Below, one piece after another: positions 33,254 to 41,422 of a DNA stretch of 42,341 bases (its first letter is position 1; every line of letters starts with the position of its first letter). The position numbers and the translations under genes were made by a program. The stretch is from positions 1 to 42,341 of the forward strand of contig CAMJPQ010000026.1 in NCBI GenBank assembly GCA_946407745.1, in the 5' to 3' direction. Source of the DNA: an uncultured Clostridia bacterium (GTDB lineage Bacteria; Bacillota; Clostridia; Christensenellales; Aristaeellaceae). Below the pieces are notes generated by a model. The model saw only the letters and a program-made list of their open reading frames with translations, searched no databases and was not told where the DNA came from.

Positions 33254-34227
33254 GACACTTTCTCCCCCTTGTCTCTGAACGCCAGGGTGATCAGCAGCGC
33301 AAAAGCGAAGCAGAGCACGATCAGCACCACGGCAATCGCGCTTCCCAGACCGTAGCGGTTGTGCAGGAAGAGCAGCTTATACATCAGCGTGCTGGGCAGC
33401 TCCGCCTTGGTGGTGTCCTTCATCAGGGCATAGATCAGGTCGAAGGACTTGAGCGAGCCGGTGACCGCGAAGATCACGCTGACCTTGAGGATGGGCTTGA
33501 TGTAGGGGATGATGATGTGCCGGTTGACCTGCCCCTCGCTGCAGCCGTCCAGCTCAGCAGCCTCCAGCAGCTCAGAGGGCACGCCCTTGATGCCCGCATA
33601 CATCAGCAGCATGTGATAGCCGACATACTGCCACAGGATGGGCACAAAGGCCGCCCCCAGCGCCGTCTCGCGGAAGCCCGTCCACTGGCCGGTAAAGGCC
33701 AGCTTGGAGGAGGTGATGCGCCCGGAAATCCACGGGAAGAGCCACTGGTCTGCCCCCGTGGCCCTCAGCGCGGCGTTGAGTATGCCCGCCTTGCCGGGAT
33801 CGTAGATGTTCATCCACAGGCGGCCGATGATGACCGTGGAGATCAGCACGGGCATAAAGAAGATGGACAGGTAGGCCCGCTCACCGCGGATGCCCTTGCT
33901 CAGCTTCAGCGCGATGATCAGCGAAAGCGGCAGCTGAATGAAGACCGACAGCACGGCCAGTATCAGGGAGTTGACAAGGGCGTCTCCCATGAACTTGTCG
34001 TTGGCAAAGACTTTGCCGGTCTCCGGGTTGATCATCTCCCTGCTGAACAGCGTGACATAGTTGTCCAGCCCCACAAAATCCATTTTGGTGCTGGAGATGG
34101 AGTTGAAGTCATGCACGCTGTACCATGCTGACATCACGATCGGCGCGATCAGTATGCCCACAAACAGAATCAGCGCAGGCAGCAGGAAGAGGAAGATATG
34201 CAGCCTGTAGGTAAATGTTCGTTTCAT
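33250..34227 (-). CDS. Sugar ABC transporter permease (MalF/UgpA type)
   Basis: First membrane subunit, 325 residues with six to seven transmembrane helices starting FLFLLPALILFVGILIAPIV. EAA loop: EAAELDGCSEGQVNRHIIIP. ATG 34227 follows AAAAGGA. It is separated from the binding-protein gene by 167 nt holding a strong hairpin. No ATPase gene is in this operon, so the pair probably uses a shared MsmX-type ATPase encoded elsewhere, as is usual in Bacillota. Confidence 0.93.
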   Translation of the reverse strand: MKRTFTYRLHIFLFLLPALILFVGILIAPIVMSAWYSVHDFNSISSTKMDFVGLDNYVTLFSREMINPETGKVFANDKFMGDALVNSLILAVLSVFIQLPLSLIIALKLSKGIRGERAYLSIFFMPVLISTVIIGRLWMNIYDPGKAGILNAALRATGADQWLFPWISGRITSSKLAFTGQWTGFRETALGAAFVPILWQYVGYHMLLMYAGIKGVPSELLEAAELDGCSEGQVNRHIIIPYIKPILKVSVIFAVTGSLKSFDLIYALMKDTTKAELPSTLMYKLLFLHNRYGLGSAIAVVLIVLCFAFALLITLAFRDKGEKVS

Positions 34228-34314
34228 ATGCTGAGATCCTTTTCATCCGATACTCATACACACTGCCCTGACCGCCAAAGGCACGGGTTCGCAGCCCGTC
34301 CTTCAGCAAGAAAG

Positions 34315-34362
34315 AGGGAGACGGCCCCTCTCCGCAACGTTTCCGTGCGTGGCCGTCTCCCT
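34315..34362 (-). promoter_or_regulatory. Intercistronic stem-loop between SBP and permease
   Basis: A perfect 12-bp stem (34315-34326, AGGGAGACGGCC, with 34351-34362) whose loop holds another short CGCA/TGCG helix. On the minus strand a CTTTCTT tail follows. It sits 33 nt after the binding-protein stop and before the permeases. Such hairpins stabilise the upstream mRNA and partly stop transcription, giving more binding protein than permease. I see no second promoter in the rest of the gap. Confidence 0.75.
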
Positions 34363-34394
34363 AACGGTTCTTCAGGTGACCCTGCGGAAGTAAA

Positions 34395-35636
34395 TTACTG
34401 CAGCGCGTTGGTCAGGCTCTCAATGAAGCCGGCGCCGTCGATTTCGCAGCCGTACACCTTGGACACGAAGTTCAGATAGGTGTTGGCGGGGTCAGCGCTC
34501 ATCGCGGTGTCGCCGAAGAGCACCATGCCGTCAGCCTTGGCCACGATGTCGGCCACAGCGGCAACCAGGGGCTTCACTTCGCTGGTATCATAGTCCGGGG
34601 TCCAGGCGGGCAGACCGGAGCCGGCCAGGTAGCCATAGTGGCAGATTTCCTTGCCCAGCTCGAAAGCGGCCTGCGCGGCGAGCTCGGGGTTCTTGGAGGT
34701 GGCAGCGACAGCCAGGGTGTCAGAGGGGCCGCCGATGACCTGGCCATAGGTGGCCTTTTCAGCGTCCATCACAGGGAACAGCGCGACCTGGAAGTTGCCC
34801 TCGGCGTCGTTGACTTCGCCGCAGTTCCAGGAGCCGTTCTGATAGAAGGCATACTCACCGGCGATGAAGTTCGCCTTCACCTGGTCATTGCCCAGGGACA
34901 GGCCGTTGGGATCGAAGTAGCCCTTGGTGATCATTTCCTGGAAGGCGTCCACAGCGCCGGCGATGGCGGGGTCATTCCAGGTGGCGCGGCCAGCGAAGAT
35001 CTCGTTGAGCGCTTCGTAGCCGATGGTCTTTTCAATGATGGGCTCCAGGTACTCGGTCACGCACCAGGTCTCGCCGCCGGAGCAGCCGAAGGGGATGATG
35101 CCCTTTTCAACCAGCGCGTCGCAGCAGGCGATCAGGTCTTCATAGGTGGTGGGAACAGCGTCGTAGCCAGCCTCGGCCAGCAGGTCCATGTTCGCAAACA
35201 TGGCGACGATGTTCATGGTGAGCGGCACACCGTAGTGCTTGCCACCGTAGGAGGCGTTCTGCAGCATAACCTCGGGCAGGCTCTCAGCGAAGGGCTGATA
35301 GGCCTCGTCCAGGCAGTACACGTTGCCGTCGTTCACGAAGTCGCCCAGGAAGGCGCCAGCCCAGGTGAAGAAGATGTCCGGCAGCGTGCTCGGATCAGAC
35401 ATCGCGGCCTTGATCTTGGTCTTGTAGGACTGGTTCTCAAAGGCTTCCCATTCGATCTTCACGTCGGGATGAGCGGCCTCGTAGGCGGCGATGGCGGCCT
35501 CATAGGCGGGGCGGTTGGCGTCACTCTCGGTGGCGATGCACCACATGGTCAGTACGGTCTTTTCCTCGGCAAACACATGCGTCATGGACAGCAGCATGGC
35601 CGCGGCCAGTATCAGAGCAAATACCTTTTTCATCAT
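34395..35636 (-). CDS. Extracellular sugar-binding protein, family 1
   Basis: Captures the sugar outside the membrane and delivers it to the two permeases. It has 413 residues: signal peptide MMKKVFALILAAAMLLSMTH with predicted cleavage after VFA (residue 23), then KTVLTMWCIATESDANRPAY, typical of the family. Later FYQNGSWNCGEV and IGGPSDTLAVAATSKNPELA follow the usual second lobe. There is no lipobox Cys, so this is a signal peptidase I substrate rather than a lipoprotein, which is unusual for a Gram-positive importer. AAGGAGG precedes the double ATG. Confidence 0.93.
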   Translation of the reverse strand: MMKKVFALILAAAMLLSMTHVFAEEKTVLTMWCIATESDANRPAYEAAIAAYEAAHPDVKIEWEAFENQSYKTKIKAAMSDPSTLPDIFFTWAGAFLGDFVNDGNVYCLDEAYQPFAESLPEVMLQNASYGGKHYGVPLTMNIVAMFANMDLLAEAGYDAVPTTYEDLIACCDALVEKGIIPFGCSGGETWCVTEYLEPIIEKTIGYEALNEIFAGRATWNDPAIAGAVDAFQEMITKGYFDPNGLSLGNDQVKANFIAGEYAFYQNGSWNCGEVNDAEGNFQVALFPVMDAEKATYGQVIGGPSDTLAVAATSKNPELAAQAAFELGKEICHYGYLAGSGLPAWTPDYDTSEVKPLVAAVADIVAKADGMVLFGDTAMSADPANTYLNFVSKVYGCEIDGAGFIESLTNALQ

Positions 35637-35823
35637 GAATCCTCCTTGTTAATGAATGATGGATCGTTCAGAATCAACAACTATTGTCAGGAGCAATTAG
35701 ACCTTCGCTGGAGAACTGACGCGTCCACCTCCTTCTTCATTTTCGCGCAAGGCTTCGCCCCTTCTTGCGCAGCGTCTGAAAAACTATTCCTCTGCTGAAC
35801 AGGCCAAAACACCACAATCATGT

Positions 35824-35880
35824 TTGAAATGGCCGATTCAATTCCATATTTATCATATCACAGGGTACTCCCGTTGTAAA
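35824..35880 (-). promoter_or_regulatory. Promoter and candidate operator of transporter unit
   Basis: Minus strand TTTACA (35880-35875) and TATGAT (35857-35852) are 17 bp apart. Just downstream, 35824-35841 is a palindrome of the form TTGAA-NN-GGCC-NN-TTCAA covering the start site, a likely repressor site. The ~210-nt leader holds a 7-bp hairpin (GCGCAAG at 35745-35751 with CTTGCGC at 35764-35770). Upstream, TTGAGC-N5-GCTCAA at 35940-35956 is a second palindrome. No gene is visible in 35637-36010. Confidence 0.65.
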
Positions 35881-36010
35881 TAAAGCACAGCGGCCAGCAG
35901 GCCTGAAACGCAATAAGTGAGAAAATCCGCGTGCAATTATTGAGCAGTCCGCTCAATCGCAGCGCACGGGCCGCTGCAGGCCGGGGAGACAGGCTGCTTC
36001 GCGGAACCTG

Positions 36011-36036
36011 AAAACCTCCCCAGCAAGCCGGGGAGG
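36011..36036 (-). terminator. Intrinsic terminator of the pectin enzyme unit
   Basis: Minus strand CCTCCCC (36036-36030) and GGGGAGG (36021-36015) with an eight-nt loop, followed by TTTT (36014-36011). It lies about 58 nt after the serine hydrolase stop and separates the enzyme unit from the transporter unit. Confidence 0.8.
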
Positions 36037-36093
36037 GGTAAGGATTTCCGATATAAGAAAGCAATCAAAGGGAAAGCGACCCTGCGCGGCGCG

Positions 36094-37440
36094 TCACACC
36101 GCCGTGTATCCGGTCGCCACCCCGTCGTAGCCCACGGTCACAGGGTCGTTGGATTTGCGGCACTGCACGGTCACGCAGTCCTGCCGGAAGCGCAGCAGCA
36201 TATCAAACCCGCAGGGGGCGTTGCCCACCGCGTAGCAGCGCACGCGCAGCAGATCAGGCTCCACCCAGCCGCCGCAGCTCAGCGCGGGCACCTCAGGCCA
36301 GCCGGGCCAGGCTGTTTCCAGGTTCCCGCCCCGGCCAAAGGAGAGCGAAACCTGTCCCACGGCATTCTCATAGTACAGGCAGTTCCCCTGCAGCCGCAGC
36401 GACTTCAGCCCCAGTTGGTTTTCCTCCGGGAAGGTGTAAACGCCCGTTTCCGCGATGCCGTATTCCCCGCGGTCCGGCACCGTATGGGCCGTGCGGCGCA
36501 GGGTCACGCTGTCCATGTCCTCCTCGCCGATGAAGGGATACACTTCCTCAAAAAAGGCGTTGTAGATGCGCTGCACCCCGCAGGGGTCCAGCCTCGTGTC
36601 GGCAATGGTAGAAAGCACCGTGTCCTTCTCCGGGCACACCACCGCCAGCTGACCGCCCAGCCCGTACATGGCCCAGCCGGCGCGGGTGCGCCAGCACTGC
36701 CAGCCATAGCCGTACCGTTCCTCCTCATTGCCCTGCAGCAGGGTTTCGATGTGCTTCTTTCCCATCTCCCCGGCATACCACGCGGGCACAATGCCTTCGC
36801 CGCCGTTCAGCAGGCACAGGGCCACCCGGTGCATATCCCGCAGGCTCATGCACAGGCCCGTGCCGCCCTGGCAGCAGCCAGACGGGTCGCGCAGCCAGAA
36901 GCGCTCGTCCGTGCAACCCAGGGGGGCAAACAGCCGCTCATTCAGGAAGTCGATCACTTCCTGTCCGCTCAGCCGCTTCACCAGCGCCGCCAGCGCCTGC
37001 GAGCAGCCCGTGTCATAGTAGAACACCGTGCCAGGCTCATGGGTCGCTGTGCCGGTGAAAAATGTACGGGCCCAGTTCTCGTCCACGCCCTCCCGGTAGG
37101 TGGTCCAACGGTAGCAGGTGGCCATGCGCAGCATATCCAGTATGGTCAGCCGCAGCAGCTTCCCGTCCGGCTCTGTCGGCAGCCAGTCCGGGAAAAAGTC
37201 TGCGATCCTGCTGTCCAGGCTGAGCTTCCCCTCGTCCATCAGCATGCCAATCGCTATGCCCGTCATTGTTTTGCTGACTGAATACATGCGGTGGGGGCTG
37301 CCCTCGCGGAAGGGAGCGTAATACGCCTTCGCCTTTTCCTGCCCGCCCACGCTCAGTATAAAGCCGTGCATGTTCACGTCTTCTTTTTCCAGCCTGTCCA
37401 CAAACGCCTGAATGCGCGCCGCCAGCCGGTTATCCCGCAT
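36094..37440 (-). CDS. Serine hydrolase, class C beta-lactamase fold
   Basis: 448 residues. The SxxK nucleophile motif is MYSVSKTMTGIAIG (Ser and Lys near 54-57); the second-motif Tyr is in FYYDTGCSQALAAL (Tyr-x-x-Gly rather than the lactamase Tyr-x-Asn), and YGLGGQLAVVCPEKD lies at the third-motif position (HxG/KTG region). The C-terminal ~120 residues are an extra beta domain. No signal peptide, so an esterase acting on imported, acetylated pectin fragments fits better than a lactamase; substrate unproven. The first 11 nt overlap the GH105 gene. Confidence 0.83.
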   Translation of the reverse strand: MRDNRLAARIQAFVDRLEKEDVNMHGFILSVGGQEKAKAYYAPFREGSPHRMYSVSKTMTGIAIGMLMDEGKLSLDSRIADFFPDWLPTEPDGKLLRLTILDMLRMATCYRWTTYREGVDENWARTFFTGTATHEPGTVFYYDTGCSQALAALVKRLSGQEVIDFLNERLFAPLGCTDERFWLRDPSGCCQGGTGLCMSLRDMHRVALCLLNGGEGIVPAWYAGEMGKKHIETLLQGNEEERYGYGWQCWRTRAGWAMYGLGGQLAVVCPEKDTVLSTIADTRLDPCGVQRIYNAFFEEVYPFIGEEDMDSVTLRRTAHTVPDRGEYGIAETGVYTFPEENQLGLKSLRLQGNCLYYENAVGQVSLSFGRGGNLETAWPGWPEVPALSCGGWVEPDLLRVRCYAVGNAPCGFDMLLRFRQDCVTVQCRKSNDPVTVGYDGVATGYTAV

Positions 37441-38554
37441 CGCTCAGACTCCCCTCCCGCATCAGCTGCTCTTCGCACGCAGCCTGCAAATATGCGCCGG
37501 TCGCTTTCTGATCATGACTGATGACGTTTTCACTGATGTAGTAGTCAAAGGAACCGTCCCGTCCGCTGCGGCCGCCCAGGCCGGCGCCCTGGCAGCACTT
37601 GGCGACGAAAACCTCTCCGTTTTTCATCCGCCCCACAAAATGGCGCTGGATGCTCTCAAAGCTCTTCTGCCCCTCAAGGCCTGTTTCCCGGGGCAGCAGG
37701 CCCAGCCGCACCCCCTTCATCAGGGCGTAGGCGATCATGCAGGAGCCGGAGGATTCAGCGTAATTCCCCGTTCTGCCCGGGCAGTCGAGCACCTGCAGCC
37801 ACACTTCCTCCCAGCGGATGGCCAGCAGCCTTTCGGAGAGTGCTCTGAATATCTCAAGCACCTCTCCGTAATGGCAGTTGTCCTCCGGCAGAAGCTCCAG
37901 GCTGTCGACAAGAGCCACCATGTACCAGCCCACCGCCCGGCCCCAGGCATGCGCGGCCCGCCCGGTCACGGGGTCCGCCCATATCTGCTGCCGCTTTTCG
38001 TCCCACCCGTGGCAGGGCAGGCCGGTCTCCGGGTTCAGGGTATGCCGCCAGGCCAGGACCAGCTGGCGCGCCGCATCCTCCTGCGCCGCCTTCTCCGGCC
38101 CGAAGGCCGCCTCGTACTGCAGGCAGAAGGGAATCGCCATGTGCTGCCCGTCCAGCCACATCTGGAAGGGATAAACCTGCTTGTGCCAGAAGCCCCCGTC
38201 CGAGGTGCGGGGCTGGGTGTCCAGCTGGGCGCGCAGCGCGGCTGCAGCTCTGCGGAACTTCTCCTTTCCTGTCTCCCGGTACAGGAGGATCAGCTGCCGG
38301 CCATTGCACAGGTAATCCAGGTTGTGCGCCTGCGGGTCATAGCCCGCCACAGTGCCTTCCTCGTCCACCACGCTGTCCAGCGCGTCGTGAATGTAGTCAA
38401 AATACCGCCGCTCGCCGGTCAGGGTGTACAGCATTTCCATGCCGCGCCACACCACGCCGTAGTCATAGCGCCAGCCTTTGTTCAGCAGTCCCTCACGCCG
38501 CATCAGGCAGTCCGCCACCTTTTGGGCGGAGTGCGGCAGGTAGGCCGTCAGCAT
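37430..38554 (-). CDS. GH105 unsaturated galacturonyl hydrolase (YteR-like)
   Basis: Removes the unsaturated galacturonyl residue left by pectate or rhamnogalacturonan lyases, by hydration of the double bond. It has 374 residues, an alpha6/alpha6 barrel, no signal peptide. VYPFQMWLDGQHMAIPFC carries the presumed catalytic Asp135; RAAHAWGRAVGWYMVALVD and YAESSGSCMIAYALMKGV are GH105 signatures. Starts at ATG 38554, overlapping the CE8-CE12 stop by 7 nt, and ends 11 nt into the serine hydrolase gene. Confidence 0.92.
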   Translation of the reverse strand: MLTAYLPHSAQKVADCLMRREGLLNKGWRYDYGVVWRGMEMLYTLTGERRYFDYIHDALDSVVDEEGTVAGYDPQAHNLDYLCNGRQLILLYRETGKEKFRRAAAALRAQLDTQPRTSDGGFWHKQVYPFQMWLDGQHMAIPFCLQYEAAFGPEKAAQEDAARQLVLAWRHTLNPETGLPCHGWDEKRQQIWADPVTGRAAHAWGRAVGWYMVALVDSLELLPEDNCHYGEVLEIFRALSERLLAIRWEEVWLQVLDCPGRTGNYAESSGSCMIAYALMKGVRLGLLPRETGLEGQKSFESIQRHFVGRMKNGEVFVAKCCQGAGLGGRSGRDGSFDYYISENVISHDQKATGAYLQAACEEQLMREGSLSDAG

Positions 38555-40257
38555 AGCACGCTGTCCTCACGGGCAATGAGGTCCTCAAAATCACCGTCCG
38601 CCGCGCTCTCAAAGCCCCCCTCCTCAGAGGAAGGATTCAGCAGCCCATTCAGGAACAGCGCCGCAATGCGGCTGGCGCCCTCCTCCTGCAGGTGGCTGTT
38701 GTCCGCCACACCCTCGGGGTAGTTTTTGCTGCCCGCGGGCGCATGGCAATAGATGCGCGTGGAGCCCTCCACGCCCGCCGCCTGCACCATCTTCATGGTG
38801 GCCTTTTCCATGTCCACCAGGCGCACGCCGCGGTAATCCGCCAGGTTCCGTATGGCATCCGGATACGCGCCGTGGGTGGGAATCAGCCGTCCCTCCTCGC
38901 TGAACATCCGCCGGGCGATGGGGGTTGCCAGAATGGGCTCCGCGCCCTGCCGCCGCGCCGCGTCAATGTACATTCCCAGGTACTGCGGGAAGGTGATGTG
39001 CGCGTCGGTGCAGCGCTCGGGGTCCTTCTTTTCATCGTTGTGGGAAAAGGAAACGATCAGCTTATCGCCCCTGCGCAGGCACAGCTCGATAAAGTTCAGC
39101 CGCTTTTCGGCGATAAAGCTCTTGCTGCTCCGGCCGTTCACCGCGCAGTTTTCCACATACGCGCGGATGCCGGCCGCATTCAGCCTCGCCTGCAGCTTCT
39201 GTCCCCATCCCATCATGGGATAGCGGCTCTTTTCGTAATTGGCCATGGTGGAATCGCCGCACATGAACCAGGTGGGCGTGCGCCGGTCGGGCTGCCAGCC
39301 GTCCCAGCCGCCCAGCACCTCCTGCACGGAATAGTCCGCGGCTTCGGTGGCCGTCATGCGCTTCTGGCTGGGGTGGCGCGTGCTCTGGTCCGCCCTGGCC
39401 CCTGTGGTGCCGTATTCCGCATAGCGCTCTGTGACGATCTTCGCCTCGTCCCAGTCGGTGAAGCCCTGCGGCGACACATGCTCATCCATCTCGCAGTTCA
39501 GGAACACCGTGCGCGCAAACTTCCTCCAGGGGCGGCCAAGCCGAGCCTGGCCCTCCTCGCATTCTCCGGTCAGGCGGCAGTTGTGGAACACCAGGCCGTA
39601 GGGCTGCTCCTCCGGCGTGTTGGCGGCTGTATACCACCCTGCCCGTTTGTTCATGAACAGCGTGCAGCGCTCAAACCAGCAGCGGTAGGGGCCAAAGATA
39701 AAGTCCACATCGCCCTGGATGAAGCAATCCTCAAAATACTGCCGGCTGTGGGTCAGCGTGCTGTCACCGATGCTTTCCACGCACTCCGCCCCGCCCTGGC
39801 GCGGCGCAATGAAATCCACCACCTTCTGCATCAGCGGGCCGCAGAACAGGGTGTCCTGGTGGGCAATCATGCGCACATTGCGCCATACGCCCCGGTCGCC
39901 CGCTGCGTACACCGCCACCGCCTGGCCCACGTCGCGCCCGTCGCCCGCGTCGTTGCGGATGGTCAGGTTTTCCACCTCCACGTTGTTGCCTGTCACCATG
40001 AAGGTCGCGCTCAGGAAGGTGCCGCGCTCTGTGCCGTCGGGGTTCGGGTCCTTGGCGCAGCCGCTGGCGGTGATCACCGTGCGGTCCCTGGCCTCACCGA
40101 TGATGCGCACATTGTCCTTGTTCACCACCACCCGCTCATGGAATTCCTCCATGCGCAGCAGCAGGATCGTGGGGGCCTGCCCGCCCCCGGGAATGGCGTC
40201 AATCGCCTGCTGGATGGACGTAAAATCTCCGCTGCCGTCACTGGCAATAATATACAT
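38548..40257 (-). CDS. Fusion: CE8 pectin methylesterase with CE12 esterase
   Basis: 569 residues in two enzyme domains. Residues 1 to about 315 are a pectin methylesterase beta-helix: GSGDFTSIQQAID, GQAVAVYAAGDRG (Gln112), AHQDTLFCG (Asp135), QGDVDFIFGP (Asp185) and LGRPW (Arg242), all the usual catalytic residues. Residues ~328 to 550 are an SGNH rhamnogalacturonan acetylesterase: MCGDSTMANY (Ser336), the NGRSSKSF and SFSHND blocks, and VADNSHLQEEGA with the Asp/His pair. No signal peptide, so both act in the cytoplasm on imported oligomers. Lies 75 nt after the stand-alone CE12 gene. Confidence 0.93.
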   Translation of the reverse strand: MYIIASDGSGDFTSIQQAIDAIPGGGQAPTILLLRMEEFHERVVVNKDNVRIIGEARDRTVITASGCAKDPNPDGTERGTFLSATFMVTGNNVEVENLTIRNDAGDGRDVGQAVAVYAAGDRGVWRNVRMIAHQDTLFCGPLMQKVVDFIAPRQGGAECVESIGDSTLTHSRQYFEDCFIQGDVDFIFGPYRCWFERCTLFMNKRAGWYTAANTPEEQPYGLVFHNCRLTGECEEGQARLGRPWRKFARTVFLNCEMDEHVSPQGFTDWDEAKIVTERYAEYGTTGARADQSTRHPSQKRMTATEAADYSVQEVLGGWDGWQPDRRTPTWFMCGDSTMANYEKSRYPMMGWGQKLQARLNAAGIRAYVENCAVNGRSSKSFIAEKRLNFIELCLRRGDKLIVSFSHNDEKKDPERCTDAHITFPQYLGMYIDAARRQGAEPILATPIARRMFSEEGRLIPTHGAYPDAIRNLADYRGVRLVDMEKATMKMVQAAGVEGSTRIYCHAPAGSKNYPEGVADNSHLQEEGASRIAALFLNGLLNPSSEEGGFESAADGDFEDLIAREDSVLC

Positions 40258-40332
40258 GCTGCAATCCTCTCTTCCGGATATGATACCGCGGGGCCACCGC
40301 TGTATACCGCCGCCCCTGCGTCGGTGCTTCCC

Positions 40333-40980
40333 TCAGTGTACAATGCCCAAATCGCGCAGGGCATCCGCCGCCATGCGCGCATAGGCCTCCGCCCCCGCGC
40401 GCCGGGTGTGGGTGTCGTCGCAGCTGCCGTCCGGATACGCCGGGTAAATGCCGGGCTCCACATGCAGATAGAGCTTTTTGCTCTCCTCATCGCCCAGCTC
40501 GCGCACCAGCTGCCTGCTCTTTTCATAGATGTCAATCAGCGGCACATTGCGCTGCGCCGCCAGCACCCGTATCACCTCCGGGTACTCCCCGTGGGATTCC
40601 AGCAGCTTGCCGCCCTGCCAGTACCGGCGGCAGATGGGCGTCATCAGCACCGGCTGCGCCTGGTGGAGAATGGCCGTATCCACATAGATTTCCAGGTTGT
40701 GGTAGAAGGAGGTCCACGGGTCGGTATGCCGCCACACCAGGTCACTGGTATCGTTATGTGTGAACTGGATCAGCAGCAGGTCGCCGGGCTGAATCTCCGT
40801 CTCGATCTTCTGCAGGCGCCCCTCGGACAGGAAGGACTTGGTGCTCCGGCCGCCCATGGCGCGGTTTTCCACCCGCACGCCGGGCAGGTATTCCCCCAGC
40901 ACCTGGCCCCAGCCGGTCATCGGCGCCCGCTCCGGCTCATAGCTGGCGGCGGTGGAATCGCCGCAGACATAAATGGTCAT
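40333..40980 (-). CDS. CE12 rhamnogalacturonan acetylesterase
   Basis: SGNH hydrolase of 215 residues that removes acetyl groups from rhamnogalacturonan. Nucleophile Ser9 lies in [20 protein letters not shown], then MGGRSTKSF (Gly block), LIQFTHND (Asn block) and [14 protein letters not shown] with the catalytic Asp and His. No signal peptide. ATG 40980 follows AAAGGAG at 8 nt; an upstream ATG at 41001 is less likely. A paralogue of the C-terminal half of the next gene. First gene of the enzyme unit. Confidence 0.92.
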   Translation of the reverse strand: MTIYVCGDSTAASYEPERAPMTGWGQVLGEYLPGVRVENRAMGGRSTKSFLSEGRLQKIETEIQPGDLLLIQFTHNDTSDLVWRHTDPWTSFYHNLEIYVDTAILHQAQPVLMTPICRRYWQGGKLLESHGEYPEVIRVLAAQRNVPLIDIYEKSRQLVRELGDEESKKLYLHVEPGIYPAYPDGSCDDTHTRRAGAEAYARMAADALRDLGIVH

Positions 40981-41162
40981 CTTTTTCTCTCCTTTGCTCA
41001 TGCTTTGCGTTCATTTGCAATCAGTATCCGGCATCTGTGATCAGGCGGCCCGCGGGGAAAACCGCCCGGCCCGCCGCCGCGTTCACTCTGTTATGCTCTT
41101 GTTTTCCCTCAAGGCGCCTTGCCAAACGTGCCTCCTTCACGAACCCATGCACCGCTTGCATA

Positions 41163-41191
41163 AATATAGCAAAACGGCCGGGAAATTTCAA
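41163..41191 (-). promoter_or_regulatory. Sigma-A promoter of the pectin enzyme unit
   Basis: Minus strand TTGAAA (41191-41186) and TATATT (41168-41163) with 17 bp between. The start near 41156 gives a leader of about 175 nt before the CE12 gene. The rest of the 40981-41422 gap holds this leader and the divergent promoter of the repeat protein; no small gene is evident. Confidence 0.65.
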
Positions 41192-41248
41192 CCGGGTTTT
41201 CGGTTCGGGGCCGGTGAGAACAACGGCAGACAATTTTGGCAAAAAACC

Positions 41249-41277
41249 TTGAAAGGCAACGCCCTTTGCCATATAAT
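41249..41277 (+). promoter_or_regulatory. Sigma-A promoter of the BspA-like gene
   Basis: TTGAAA (41249-41254) and perfect TATAAT (41272-41277), 17 bp apart. The start near 41284 gives a leader of about 140 nt. Confidence 0.8.
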
Positions 41278-41422
41278 ACAAAATGAGGTTTATTGTTTTT
41301 GCGGCTTTATACGTTTTCTGAGCTGCCCAAAGGAATATCCCCTGCCTGTTTATTGCATATTGAAGCGTGTGCTGCAAAAAGCAGCATTGGCAGTCACAAG
41401 GTGCAGAATGGAGGCGCCTGCC

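Noticed and set aside
36094-37440. Serine hydrolase as a beta-lactamase
   Set aside because: The SxxK motif fits the superfamily but there is no signal peptide, the second motif is atypical and the gene is embedded in a pectin operon.
38692-41040. Plus-strand open frame of about 780 codons across the pectin esterases
   Set aside because: It spans two genes whose catalytic motifs are all on the minus strand; composition is that of a shadow frame and it has no supported start.
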